Assembly (NCBI GenBank): GCA_949987565.1
Contig: OX465115.1
Span: forward strand, 3,382,004-3,446,003
Length of the DNA stretch: 64,000 nucleotides
DNA from: Luidia sarsii
Taxonomy: Eukaryota; Echinodermata; Asteroidea; Paxillosida; Luidiidae
Reading direction: 5' to 3'
Shown here: positions 23,373-35,947 of the stretch, one piece after another
How positions within the stretch are numbered: the stretch's first letter is position 1
Layout: each line of letters begins with the position of its first letter
Notes under the pieces: generated by a model
Told to the model about the DNA's origin: nothing
Databases searched by the model: none
The model's input: only the letters and a program-made list of their open reading frames with translations
Program-made: the position numbers and the translations under genes

Positions 23373-23937
23373 GAAGGCAAGCTAAGAATAAATCCACCAC
23401 GTGTTGATTTAGCGATTTGCGCGCCGGGGCAAACACGGCTTGACAAAAAAACCCGATCCCCCGGCCGGGGTAATATAAACAATTACGAGATACTATGAGG
23501 AGGTCATAATCGATTGGGAAGGATAAGGTTTTTCCCCTGTTTTTTTTTTATCTAAGAAAAGGGGGAAGGGGAGTTAGGAAACCCTATAGGTTGACGACCG
23601 AAAGTGGTGCTCCAGTGGCCGAGTTGTGGCACGATAAATGGTTACACTGGCGTCCCCCCGTGCTTGCACACAGTCACGGCATACGTCAGCACTGCATATA
23701 TCAATACCGGTAACGAGAGGAATAACTTTCCTGGCGTGGTACGGCCCTGTCAGTGCATTTTATAAAGTGTAGCTTGGGCGTCATAGTGACGCGAGACTGT
23801 GCATGAATATATACAGAGTGGTTGACGCACGTACGATTAATGTACTGAGAGGAATATGGGAAGTCACGTTTGCCGAAATGTCTAGAATCCAAGTCAGTTC
23901 GTCTATTTTAATAAACTGTTAATAAACAATTGTATTA
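23373..23937. other. No gene recognised
   Basis: Sequence between a GAGA tract and a SINE. No element found. Confidence 0.55.
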
Positions 23938-24045
23938 CACACACAAAAAGAAAACTTCGACTGGTCTGGGACTTGCGTTTTGCGTACCAGCGCTCTTACC
24001 ATCTCATCATCTGAGCTACTCAGCCTTTAGATGGTGGCCTTCGCA
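23938..24045 (-). repeat. tRNA-derived SINE-like copy
   Basis: Minus-strand copy of the same SINE head: gagtagctcag, a small internal duplication (atgatgag), then atggtaagagcgctggtacg and a shortened T-arm, followed by the shared tail ccagtcgaagttttctttt. The 5' extension gaaggccaccatctaa is shared with the 42-kb array. Confidence 0.7.
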
Positions 24046-24381
24046 AATAGTAAACCTGTCTTGGACGGGGTTGGGGGGTCGGTAAGAAGCATAATAACCA
24101 TTGACTGTGGTGTGTATCGAAGGATAACACACCCCACACCGTTTTCATCCAAAGATGCGAACGGCCAATTGTTGTAAACCGGCCTACAGCAGTTCGGGGA
24201 TCACAAACAGAGGATGTAGCATTTCTATTCCCTCTGTTGTTGACCTTGTTAAGACAGCTTTTCCATTTGTTGACGTTTTAAAACGCAACACGTTTGTGCG
24301 ACAGGTCAGCAATGATGAGGCCCGTGGATTTTGTTTCTCTAATTTGAGCTGCAGTTAAGTAATGGATAAGCCCAGTGAGAT
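24046..24381. other. No gene recognised
   Basis: Spacer between a SINE copy and the 58-bp satellite. Confidence 0.55.
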
Positions 24382-25370
24382 GCAATGATGCTTTGGTGGA
24401 CCATTGTTGGCAAATGCGCAGTATATACATAAAAAATACCGCTCTGTTGCATCGATAGACGATTGTTCGCAAGTGCGCAGTATACACAGAACAATACCGC
24501 AATGTTACTTTGGTGGACTATTGTTCGCAAATGCGCAGTATATACAGAAAAATACCGCTCTGTTGCATCGATAGACTTTTGTTCGCAAGTGCGCAGTATA
24601 CACAGAACAATACCGCAATGTTATGGTGGACTATTGTTCGCAAATGCGCAGCATACACAGAACAATACCGCAATGTTACTTTGGTGGACTATTGTTCGCA
24701 AATGCGCAGTATACACAGAAAAATACCGCATTGTTGCATCGAAAGATTATTGTTCGCAAGTGCGCAGTATACACAGAACAATACCGCAATGTTGCATCGA
24801 TAGACTATTGTTCGCAAGTGCGCAGTATACACAGAACAATACCGCAATGTTACTTTGGTGGACCATTGTAGGCAAATGCGCAGTATATACAGAACAATAT
24901 CGCAATGTTACTTTGGTGGACTATAGTTCGCAAATGCGCAGTATACACAGAAAAATACCACAATGTTGCATCGATAGACTATTGTTCGCAAGTGCGCAGT
25001 ATACACAGAACAATACCGCAATGTTACTTTGGTGGACTGTTGTTCGCAAATGCGCAGTATACACAGAAAAATACCGCAATGTTGCATCGATAGACTATTG
25101 TTCGCAAGTGCGCAGTATACACAGAACAATACCGCAATGTTACTTTGGTGGACTATTGTTCGAAAGTGCGCAGTATACACAGAACAATACCGCAATGTTA
25201 CTTTGGTGGACTATTGTTCGCAAATTCGCAGTATACACAAAAAAATACCGCATTGTTGCATCGATAGATTATTGTTCGCAAATGCGCAGTATACACAGAA
25301 AAATAACTCACGGTTGCTTTGGTGGACTATGCGCAGTCTATACAGAAAGAAAATACCACTTTCTCTAGTT
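24382..25370. repeat. 58-bp satellite with two unit types
   Basis: About 16 full units plus a partial. Type A has ttactttggtggactattg, type B has ttgcatcgatagactattg. Both continue ttcgcaaatgcgcagtatac or ttcgcaagtgcgcagtatac. The order is A B A B A A B B A A B A B A A B. The 301-codon frame through it exists because 58 is not a multiple of 3, so each frame is met in turn. Confidence 0.95.
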
Positions 25371-27099
25371 CTTAAAGTGGAAATAATGCTGAGAACAGCG
25401 CATATCTACAGGTTGCCGTAAGGGTTTGTGTCACCAACACCCGTTTCCGCCTTAACTGCCCAGTCTTCGCTGCCAGTCATTTCCGATCCCAAATCGAATT
25501 ACGGAGTCTACTTTGAGGCAGTCCGTAAAAAAAGGGGGGAAAATGTAAAAAAGAAAGAAAAAAAAGGTCAGAAATCATCCGGACGTGAGAAATATCAATT
25601 TCGGCGGGGAGTGCATCAAAGGGAACTGGATATGTGGAGATCTTGCCGCTTCCTCGTCTCCGGCATGCATATCACTCGGCAAAATTGCTGGAGCGTGAAT
25701 TGCCCGGGGATCTACGCCGTACAGTCGGGCCGCTGGACGGCACAGATCTCGCTCGTCTGCGCGCCGTTAAAACGTAACTCGGGGCGACGGAAAGGATGTG
25801 ACGTCGGAGACAGGGTCTCGTAATTTAGGTTTTATGCACCAAAAGCTTTTAGTGCTGTGTGGCGGGGAGGGGGTGGGGCGGAAAGGGGGTATTCTGGGCT
25901 ACCCTGGGCCAGTGGTAAGTCGTCAAACAATTCCAGACTTCAGAATGTAGACCGGGGTTTCTGGGGGGGGGGGGGGTTAAAGGCCCTATGCAACATCGGT
26001 TAAGGTCAAAAGATTGACACAGTCTTTGTGTTAAACCATTAAACATTCCAATGTTTCAGCTCAAATGGTAATCCGAGAAATTGTAGAAAAATGCAAAAAG
26101 TCACGGTTTCCGCACCGTTCTGTAGTGTAAGAAATAGTTTATTACTCGCGAGTAATAAACTTTTCTGTCGATGTTTGAGTGAAGATTTCCCGAGAAGTAC
26201 AACATCCCAGACCGTAAGATTTCAACATGGGGATTATATCATGACCATCAATAAAAACAGCGTAAATAAGAGGGAAATCTGTGGACATCGATGTTTCCCG
26301 ATGTCGTATTGGAACTTTAAGCAGAGCTAGCGACCCGGGTTCACACCCCTCCCGGTCCGACGGCGGGGAGTTCCGGGTGACCTCTTTCGGATGTCCCGCT
26401 GGCTGGGGTCGTCCGCACCCAGTGGGCCGCGTGGGCGCGGCCTGGCACTCTGCCAACGATTGCCTTACCGCCCGCTCCATCCATGAGAAGGACCTCGCTC
26501 TTATTTCAACTCGTGCGTGGATATGGCGGGCAAAGTTGACATTTAATCCAGAAATTAATATACAGTACCTGGTAGTTTCTAGACGTGAAAAGTTAACATT
26601 CAATCGACTAATGAAAACATCTCTAACTCTAATAGAGATAGCTCTGCTTCGGATCAAATACCAACTTGCGTGCCATAGAAATCTTTGCCATTTGCTCGAT
26701 GGGACGACAGGTTTTCATTTCAACTCGTGCGCGGATGATGTTTCAAGCTTCAAGTTGGCATTGCAATTAAAACAAAACCGTTGCTTTAGATAGTGGTCAT
26801 GTATGGCTTTTGTTATGGGCGAATCGGATGTGACCGTTGATTGAACGCAAGCCCGGAATCCGATTAGGGTATTTTCGGAGGTCGGGCGTTACGGAAAGGT
26901 CGCTTGGCGTCCCAGGGCTTTTAGAATTGAAAGGTTCGAGTTAAGCATTTACGACGTGCGCCCTCAACGGTCCAACGCTACAAGTACCATTTTTGCCTTT
27001 GCATCAGGCCGCGCTTTCCGTAATGTACGCTGCGAAAATCCAACCGAAACCCTAAAAGAGCGCACACACACAGACGATGAGCTACACGTCTGGAACTAG
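25371..27099. other. No gene recognised
   Basis: Several 130-170 codon frames on both strands lack recognisable domains. A B-box-like gggttcacacccc at 26337 is too isolated to call. Confidence 0.5.
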
Positions 27100-27570
27100 C
27101 GATAGGAAGAAACACGATAGGACCAAATTTCAGAGAGCTGCTTAAGCGTTAGAAACTCTAAAACTCTACTGTACCGCAGTAACAGCCAAAGCTCATCTCT
27201 TCGTCTCTTTACCCAGTCTTCCCAGTTCACGTTCCCATTCTGTGGCTGCTTCGGTCCATCATTCTGTTGTCTGAAATTCTCCTCATGTGGCCATCTAGAT
27301 CCTCTAGCCAACATCGTGAAAATAGGAGCATTGACCTACTAAGGTTATGTCACAAGGTCCAAAAAACACAATAGGAAAGGACATAAGACTAGGGTTTAAC
27401 AGAGGGTCCAAACAAAAGAGGCAGACCCGGGAGACAGTGACTATGATGTAAGGGAATGGACCAACACCTCCATATACGACCTGATAGGGAAGACCAAGGT
27501 TAGGGGAGAGTGGAGGAGGTTCGTGCACAGATGTACCAACGGTCGGTAAGACTATACGGAGGTGAGTGAC
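27100..27570 (+). mobile_element. LINE reverse-transcriptase C-terminal fragment
   Basis: At 27439-27549 the plus strand encodes DYDVREWTNTSIYDLIGKTK and continues VRGEWRRFVHRCTNGR then stop, the C-terminal end of an RTE/CR1-type LINE protein. The upstream part is frameshifted. 27100-27310 is adjacent sequence not shared with the 5.2-kb copy. Confidence 0.65.
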
Positions 27571-28567
27571 TGTGTGAGCGGACGGCCTATTTCCATTTGA
27601 CTTGTTTCCTAATAAACATCCTGGTTTGTTTTGCTCTCTGCCCCACCTGTTGGTCTTCCTGTCTTCGCATGTTACTCATCCCATCGTTTTCTCTACGTGT
27701 TGTGCCGGTGCCGCACACAGATTGGGTGGACGCGAAAAGTACAGTGCTACAGTTCGTGCTGTTTCTAATTACCCGCCGGAGACGAGACGAGACACGCATC
27801 GCAACTGTTTGTTTTAATTACCGCTATGAAAAGCGGTATCGATCACGACGCGTCCGCGGTAAATTACTCTGGGAGGAAAGCAGCAAGCAATATCATCGGC
27901 GCACGTCACGTCATTCAGTCGCTGCTGACACCGAAGCAGCCGGTGGCCGTTGGATTTCGCCCACGGAATGCCTCGTCCGAAACATTTCAACACATTTTTG
28001 AAACTCTACGTGGATCGTTTGCTTCCCTTCAGCCTGCCGGTGGTGTATAATTAAATTGTTTCTACTGGGGGTGCGACAGCAGGTCGTAAATGAGGCCCGA
28101 CATTGATAAGTTACCGAGCACCGAGGATTCAAGGCTCCGTGTACGTGTACGTTGCGCGCCTGTCGTTGACATAATGGAGTAAGCTGTGCAAACGCACGTG
28201 GTCCCAGCAGGGACGTCGTGCCATTTGTCATGCCTTCCGGTGCTCGGGGGAAAAAAACAGAATCGAGAAACATGGATGGAACAGAAAGGTTGACCGTGAA
28301 GATGGAGTCGTCGACTGAATCTGCCGTCGAATTGAGTGCATGGTCTAGAAACCACTTTTTTGGGGGGCAAAATTATGATGCAACCATGAGGTCATCAACA
28401 CATTAAGTCACCGGCCAATCTTCTCGAAACCTTTTGGGCAATGAGAGTAGGCCCTATAACAGGCATTGTGCCAGAAATACAGAGTGTGAAGTGACGGCTC
28501 GATTGAATCATGTATCTATGTGGAAAATCCCCGTGCTCTGTTGCATAACAGACACAGAATCTGTATA
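27571..28567. other. No gene recognised
   Basis: Overlapping short frames on both strands. None recognised. Confidence 0.55.
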
Positions 28568-29095
<528 letters not shown>

Positions 29096-29509
29096 GTTAA
29101 TGTTGCCGCTGCTAATGTGGTTGAACATTATTTTGTGAGGTGGTTCACAATTGACCTTCGCCCGCCAGTGTGATTCGTTAATGTCTATGCTCACTCACAT
29201 GGAATTATTTAAAATGGTAAAAACCACTCATTTCATACGAACTGACGCCAGGCCGGTAATCTGGCTATGGGCGACCGCAGCGACCCTCAAATGGTTTTTA
29301 GAGTCATCATAAAAATGGGATAAGGACTGTAGCGATCAACGCTGGCAGTAAAAACATTTCAATTTCCCTCCGAAGAATCAAATAGTCAGCATCGCCGGAC
29401 ACCAAAGCCAAAGGGTATCAAGCCGGCTTCTTCCAAAACCCTGCCTTCGACTGAAAAGGTCCTGATTGCAAATCGAAAGCAATCCATAAATTGTTTCAAG
29501 GACCACTCA
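29096..29509. other. No gene recognised
   Basis: Unique-looking spacer. Confidence 0.55.
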
Positions 29510-29762
29510 AGGTTTTTTTTTTTACAGAGACAGAAGAGAAGGAGGAGGGAGGGTAGGAGAGGACGAAAGAGGGGAGGGAGGGGGAGAATGTGGATATAGA
29601 GACGGAAAACAAGGGGAAGAAGGGAGGAGAGAGATGGGGTTAGAGCAAAAGTATAGGAAGAGGGTAAGTGACACAGAGGGAGAAAGTGGAAAGGGAGAGG
29701 GAAAGAGAAAAAAACATAACCGAAAGCGAGACAGCGAGAGCGAGAGAGGAGAGAAGGAGTCC
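29510..29762. repeat. Purine-rich tract
   Basis: Imperfect gaggga and agagaa repeat after a T run. Confidence 0.85.
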
Positions 29763-30297
29763 CGAGGAAAGTCCTGAGTCCTGAATTGACCGACTTTAGT
29801 GTCATGAATATTATTTTTTTCCGCCGAGCACAGAGAGGATGAGGCGAAAGCCAATACGCGATCGGTGCGAATACGTCCGCGGTATTCACCAGTGTTTGGA
29901 TAAAGCGGCGCAGGGGACACTTGAACTACCATCCCCTCACTCCCTCCTATACTCTAAAAGAAAAAAACCCGCCTGCAGATGTCTCGGCTGCAGCATTTCG
30001 GTGCGTTGGGGGAGGGGGGTTCTGTTTTTCGGTTTTTCTTTTCACCGCCCAAGCATCTTAGAAGCCGCGTCTTTGACTTTGTTTTCTTATTCGGATCTCC
30101 TAACGGTGCTTGTGGGTCGAGACAGTTCCTGAACATGATACGACCATGCCGTCGAACGCTCGTGAATCCAAGAATGCCTAAAAAAAAAAAAAATCACCAG
30201 TCGAGGCATCTTCATCTTATTCGGGAGAATATGAGCCCTTGTTTTCCCTCAGAGGAAAACTGCTGTTCAGGATCGTTTACCGGTGATTCACTATATT
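29763..30297. other. No gene recognised
   Basis: Mixed sequence with an A run at 30180-30193. Confidence 0.55.
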
Positions 30298-30722
30298 CGT
30301 CTTTTCCTTTCTCCCTCTCTCCCTCCTTCCCTCCCTCCCTCATTCCCTCCCTTCCCCTCCCTCCTCCTCCCTCCCTCCTTCCCTCCCTCTCTCCCTCCAT
30401 TTCTGTCCATCTCTCTCCATCCCTCCCTCCCTCCCTGTCCGTCAATCTCTCTCCTATCGCTCTGTCTGATCTCTCTCCCTTTCTCTCTAACTCTTCCTCG
30501 ATATTTCCCTCTCTTTCTCTATCTCCCTCTCTCCCTCTCTTTCTCTCTCACCCCCTCTCTTGCATTCTCTCTCTCCCTCCCTCGCTCCTCTCTCTACCCC
30601 CCGTTCTCTCTCTATTTCCCCTCTCTCTCTACCTCTCTCTCCCCAACTCTCTCCCTCATCCCTCTCCTTCTTTCCTCTCTCTCTCACTCTTCCCTCCCTT
30701 CTCTCTCTCTTGATCCACAAAG
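30298..30722. repeat. (CTCC)n/(TC)n pyrimidine tract
   Basis: ccctcc and ctctct repeats, non-coding. Confidence 0.9.
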
Positions 30723-31099
30723 GCAAGGGGCTCTTTCCCGACTCCTTATTACATTGACGACGGGCAAGCGGTATCGGGAAATTCAGCTGCCCTCGTACTC
30801 GGACTAGACCTCGATACGGTTGAGGTCACGGTGTGACCACCCTCCCCTCCACCGTTCCCCCGCGGGGCATCGGGCGAGGACTGATCGGGGGCGGCCGTTC
30901 TTTGACCACCCGACCCGCCGACTAAGGACGGAGGCGGGGAGATCCAAAAGAATAGACCATAGGATGAAGATGATACGCCGACCTGTTGACCGAAGTCGAG
31001 TCACGTCCAGTCCGTATACTGTCACAAATGCTCCTTATTAAAATTCCCTGGGTAATGGCACCACAACGGTATAATCGAGACGCTTATAACTGTCCCAAT
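30723..31099. other. No gene recognised
   Basis: GC-rich then AT-rich spacer before a LINE palm fragment. Confidence 0.55.
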
Positions 31100-31415
31100 T
31101 TTTATCGTAACTTAATGATTTGGATTTCGAAGACGATACTGCACTGTTGTCCTTTAAAAAAAAATCGCCGACAGTCTCTTCACATTTACAGCACAAACAG
31201 AGCTTAGCTTTGAATGAGAATAAAACCCAATTCCTCGAAGACGAGCACAAGGGACACCAAGAATCAACTTAAAGTTAATGGAAAGAACATCGATGACGTT
31301 AATGATTTCACATACTTTGGGAAGCAATTGAAGAAAGCAAAAGGAAGGATACAAAAACAGGGTCAGAGGGGCTTCCATCAAACTGCAACCAGTTTAGAAA
31401 CATCGTCAATATAGC
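31100..31415 (+). mobile_element. LINE reverse-transcriptase palm fragment
   Basis: One frame reads DLDFEDDTALLS, the FADD catalytic box with Ala changed to Glu. After a frameshift comes KTSTRDTKNQLKVNGKNIDD, then VNDFTYFGKQL, the usual segment after the palm in RTE-like LINEs. Broken by frameshifts and an A run, and clearly inactive. Confidence 0.7.
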
Positions 31416-31717
31416 TCAAGTTATAGACCCTCCCGTGGTGAGCCCTGGTATATTAACTGGTACATCAACAACAACGACCGGAGATAGAAGCAACAACAGC
31501 AGTTTCATAGACAAGAAGAATATAGCACCGCGAAAACACTTCTCTTTGGTTCAGACAGTTTAGCGGGTGACCAAATCCGGGCCCACTTAAGCACTAACAT
31601 TTACTTAACCCTAAGCACTAGTGCTGCGTGCCTGGAAGCCTCCTCAATCCTTCACAATCCTCCAATGTGAGTTTGTGCAAGATCCTCACTGCCTCAATCC
31701 TCCACAATCCTCCAATA
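31416..31717. other. No gene recognised
   Basis: Contains two short direct repeats, cctcaatcctccacaatcct and a variant near 31643, directly left of the TA-flanked MITE. Confidence 0.5.
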
Positions 31718-32034
31718 TACACTGTAAAAACGAACTGAACCTCATGCACTTCTGCAATGGCACATAGTTGTCCCAGAATCATGAACACTTGAGGCACCTA
31801 CTGTACTTCATGCACATGAAATACTGTAGCTCAAGCACATGTGGCATTGTAATCACTTGAGCAAAAGTCGGATGAGGTGCATGAAGTGCTTCATATATAA
31901 GAACACCTCCCTATTTACTGTACCTCAAGCACATGGAGTGAAAGTGAGCATCACCTCATGCGCATGTATTGTGCACCATGTGCCTCAACATACTTCATCC
32001 ATGTGCATGATGTGAGCACCGTTTTTACAGTGTA
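31718..32034. mobile_element. TA-flanked MITE with CACTGTAAAAACG ends
   Basis: Perfect 15-bp terminal inverted repeats (tacactgtaaaaacg and cgtttttacagtgta), 317 bp apart end to end. The interior is made of short diverged repeats such as ctcatgcac, caagcacatg and gaggtgcatgaagtgc. Non-coding, no transposase. Next to GA-rich sequence on its right. Confidence 0.8.
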
Positions 32035-32640
32035 GGAGGGAGAGAGAGAGTGAGTGAGTGAGAGAGAGGGGGAAAGGGAGAGGAAGAGAGAGCGAGAGAG
32101 AGGGAGAGAGAGTGGGATATGGAGAGAGGGAGATGGGGGAAGAGGAGGGAAGGGGAGAGAGAGAATAAGTGAGAGAGGGAGAGAGGGGGGAGTTATAAGT
32201 CGTACGGACGACATAGATGCCGTAGGTAGGAGTTATAAGTCTTACGTACGGCATAGAGAGAGAGGGGGAGAGGGGGCGAAGAGAGAGATAGAGATAGAGT
32301 GGGAGGGGAGAGAGATATAGAGGGGGAAGAAGAGAGAATGGGAGAGAGAGAGTGGGAGAGAGGGAGAGAGAGCGGGAGTTATAACTCGTACTTACATCTC
32401 GTACGAACGAGTTATAAATCGTACGAACGACATAGATGTCGTACATACAAGTTATAAGTCTTACGGATACGACATAGAGAGGGGGAGAGGGGAGAGGGGA
32501 GAGGCAAAGGGAGAGAGGGAGAGAGGGATAGAGAGAGAGGGGGAGGAAGAAAGAAGGAGAGAGAGAGACTTACATCTCGTATGTAAGAGTTATAAGTCGT
32601 ACGTACGGCATAGATGTCGTACGCACGAGTTAGGTCAGAG
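32035..32640. repeat. GA tract with palindromic GTACGTAC units
   Basis: GAGA sequence interrupted at 32191-32255, 32374-32478 and 32569-32632 by blocks built from agttataagtcgtacgtacg, acatagatgtcgtacgtacg and their reverse complements. Confidence 0.85.
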
Positions 32641-33324
32641 AGGGAAATTGTTTTTCATCACCATGTTCCTAATACAGCTAATTCGTACAGGCCACTCACT
32701 CCCACGGGTGCTTTTAACTGCCACGTCCACGCGGCCCGAATTGAATCGGACTTCAGCGCCGGCCGCGGTGCACGAGCCCCGACAGACGGATGAGCCTATT
32801 GAACTATCCCCCAGACGACGAACCCAATTTTCAACTGATTGTATTCAATCCCTAAAGGGTTTTTTTTGTGGAGGAAAAAAAAATCATTACATGCCCTTAT
32901 TCTGAAAGCAGGCCATTCGGAATTGAAGGGGGCATTGGTATACGTCAACCTCTAACGATCGTGGAAATGATATTGAGATAAAAAAGAAAGAAAATTAATT
33001 GTAAACGTATAGGTAACGTTATGGTCCATGAAAGTGGATGGAATAAAACCAGATGCAATATGAAGGACGAGAGCGATGGTTAAATGTGCTGCGAGTCACA
33101 AAGGTCGAGTCTGGAGTGCATGCACCTATGGGTTGAACGTTGCATTGTTGACTCAGTCGACAGCGTTTGTCTCGAACCACATTCATGAGGCATGGGCCTA
33201 GTTGCTCAGTTTATCAAATGAAATAGATGAAGTAGATCATTGAGAGAGAGTCCTTCGACCGAGTCATTTTGAGTCATTTACCCTTATACCAGTTATTTCT
33301 CGGCTTTGTTCCCATTGCGTCTCA
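32641..33324. other. No gene; one weak tRNA-like sequence
   Basis: Only the weak tRNA-like sequence at 32725-32815 is noted. Confidence 0.5.
32725..32815 (-). repeat. Possible tRNA-like sequence
   Basis: On the minus strand tagttcaatagg is a perfect A-box match, and ccgattcaattcgg further on resembles a T-arm (9 of 11 B-box positions) with a 4-bp stem. The variable GC-rich middle and missing acceptor stem make it a weak call. Confidence 0.35.
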
Positions 33325-34046
33325 GGTTATCACGGTCGGGTCAGAGTCCGGGTCATTGGTTATCGAAACTCGAGTACACGATGCCGGCTCATTGGTTATC
33401 GTGATTCGAGTCCGAGTCTGGCCCATTTGTTATCGTGACTCGAGTCCGAGTCTTTGTTATCGTGACTCGAGTCCTAGTCATTGGTTATCGTGACTCGAGT
33501 CCGAGTCATTTGCTATCGTGACTCGAGTCCGAGTCATTGGTTATCGCGACTCGTGTCCGGGTCATTTTGTTATCGTGACTCGAGTCCGGGTCATTCGTTA
33601 TCTTGATTCGAGTCCGGGTCATTTGTTATCGTGACTCGAGTTCGGGTCATTGGTTATCGTGACTCGAGTCCGGGTCATTGGTTATCGTGACTCGAGTCCG
33701 GGTCATTGGTTATCGTGACTCGAGTCCGGGTCATTTGTTATCGTGACTCGAGTCCGGGTCATTTGTTATCGTGACTCGAGTCCGGGTCATTGGTTATCGT
33801 GACTTGAGTCTGGCTCATTGGTTATCGTGACTCGAGTCCGGGTCATTTGTTATCGTGACTCGAGTCCGGGTCATTTGTTATCGTGACTCGAGTCTGGCTC
33901 ATTGGTTATCGTGACTCGAGTCTGGCTCATTGGTTATCGTGACTCGAGTCCGGGTCATTGGTTATCGCGACTCGAGTCCGAGTCCGGGTCATTGTTTTTT
34001 GGGACTCTGGTCCGAGTTTGGGTGATTTGATATCGTGACTCCTTGA
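33325..34046. repeat. 28-bp satellite
   Basis: About 25 contiguous units of ttatcgtgactcgagtccgg then gtcattgg, with variants tctggctc and gtccgagt. Each unit contains the 10-base palindrome gactcgagtc. Confidence 0.95.
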
Positions 34047-34459
34047 GTGTGAGTCACATCGAGTTACATCTCCTACACAGTCTGGCGTACAGTCTACTCG
34101 AAAGCATGTTGCAACATGCCGCGCGGATTAGAACCAATTACAATGCAGGATACCCCATACATAATTATGTAGGCCTCTGCATGAACATTCAATACCTGCA
34201 TGCCCCCGCCATCACACCACGGGTATGATATTCGAGACGGGAGCATCACTTTGACAAACACGACCCATTAAGTCTATAGCCTAACGATCTCTGGTGATGG
34301 TCGACGTGGTGTAAATGGGGAACAGTGCCAACACCCGAAAGCAAAATGATCAATAACGCAAACACTTCAAGTCGTGCGTATAGACACATAAAAGTAGCAC
34401 TTTGGAATTTTTTTTCCACAAAGGTGAGAAAACGAAAAAAAAAATTGAGAGAGGGCTAG
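34047..34459. other. No gene recognised
   Basis: Spacer between two tandem arrays. Confidence 0.55.
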
Positions 34460-35345
34460 CGAAAGTGACAGAATGAAAGGGAATGAGAGAGACAGAGACA
34501 GGGAAAGATGACGGATATAGAGTCAGAGACAAAGACAAAGACAAAGACCAAGACAGACACACACAGACACAGACATAGACACAAACGGAGACAGATACAG
34601 AGACAGAGGCAATGACAGAGACAGAGACAGAGACAGAGACAGAGACGGGAAAATAGACATAGACAGGGCAGATACAGAGACAGAGACAAATACAAGTACA
34701 GAGACAGGGATAGAGACAGAGACAGAGACAAAGACATTGGCAGAGACAGAGACAGAGACAGAGACAGAGACATAGGCAGAGGCGGAGGCAGAGGCAGAGG
34801 CAGAGGCAGAGGCAGAGGCAGAGGCAGAGGCAGAGGCAGAGGCAGAGGCAGAGGCAGAGGCAGAGGCAGAGGCAGAGGCAGAGACAGAGACAGAGACAGA
34901 GGCAGAGGCAGAGGCAGAGACAGAGGCAGAGGCAAAGGCAGAGGAAGAGGCAGAGGCAGAGGAAGAGGCAGAGACAGAGACAGAGGCAGAGGCAAAGGAA
35001 GAGGCAGAGGCAGAGGAAGAGGCAGAGGCAGAGGCAGAGGCAGAGGCAGAGGCAGAGGCAGAGGCAGAGGCAGAGACAGAGACAGAGACAGAGGCAGAGG
35101 CAGAGGCAGAGACAGAGGCAGAGGCAAAGGCAGAGGAAGAGGCAGAGGCAGAGGCAGAGGAAGAGGCAGAGACAGAGACAGAGGCAGAGGCAAAGGAAGA
35201 GGCAGAGGCAGAGGCAGAGGCAGAGGCAGAGGCAGAGGCAGACAAGGACAGGCACAGATAAACAAGATAAACAAGTGGACAAAGAGACAGATAACCGCAC
35301 AGAAAAAGGGCAGGCAGCTAGACAGGCAGACGGACAGAGACACAA
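34460..35345. repeat. (GGCAGA)n tract with 192-bp higher-order unit
   Basis: Hexamer repeat of ggcaga/gacaga. The phrase gagacagagacagagacaga starts blocks at 34881 and 35073 that continue alike for over 100 bp. Confidence 0.93.
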
Positions 35346-35947
35346 AGACCCCGATAGAGTTTTAAATAATCCGGGGATGCTTTTTCTTAAAAAAAAAACA
35401 CAGCAAGGATATCAGACCTCACTCGCGACGTTTGACTGCTGCGTTTAGCTCTTGTCATAGGGCAGCATACATAGAGTATAGACACACCAGTCTGAAGCTA
35501 CCAAAGCACTTGGTCACTCTACCCTCCCTGAAAGAACAACTGACTTCCTAATAAGCCATGGAACGAACTGTAGAACGCCAAACGTTGACCCTTTATCCCC
35601 ATCCATAACACTGACCATAATCAGTTTGGTTTATCTATTCGTAAAGACTGTATCAATACGCACTGGCCTATTTCTGACACAAACGCTTTTCCCAAACACA
35701 GTTATCCAGCTAACCTTGACTCCATTCTCAGACCTAATCTCTACCGCACAGGCCTATATCACTTAACCCTCGCATCTTCAATCTCATTAGCAATCCTTGG
35801 GCGCGCGCGATGTACAGGGAACCCCTTATTTACACGGCAATCACTCAGGCACTGCCCTTAAATCACGCTTCCCCGCTCCTGACCTATAGGGCAGAGTGTT
35901 AGCCACGTTCCACTTCACAGTTGCCGACCCCGACTCGATAACTCAAC
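35346..35947. other. No gene recognised
   Basis: Unique-looking sequence left of the 100-bp satellite. Confidence 0.55.

Noticed and set aside
22264..23482. 375-390 codon Ser/Leu/Pro-rich minus-strand frames
   Set aside because: Translations of a GAGA purine tract. Similar frames at 1.9, 6.6, 34.4, 43.1 and 48.4 kb were rejected for the same reason.
24463..25368. 301-codon frame through the 58-bp satellite
   Set aside because: The unit length is not a multiple of 3, so a stop-free unit in all frames gives a long frame by itself. No domain.
26300..26360. tRNA-like sequence around gggttcacacccc
   Set aside because: Only a B-box-like stretch; no A box at suitable distance and no stems.
33325..34046. 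CRISPR-like array
   Set aside because: The 28-bp units are contiguous with no spacers, no cas genes are present, and the DNA is eukaryotic.
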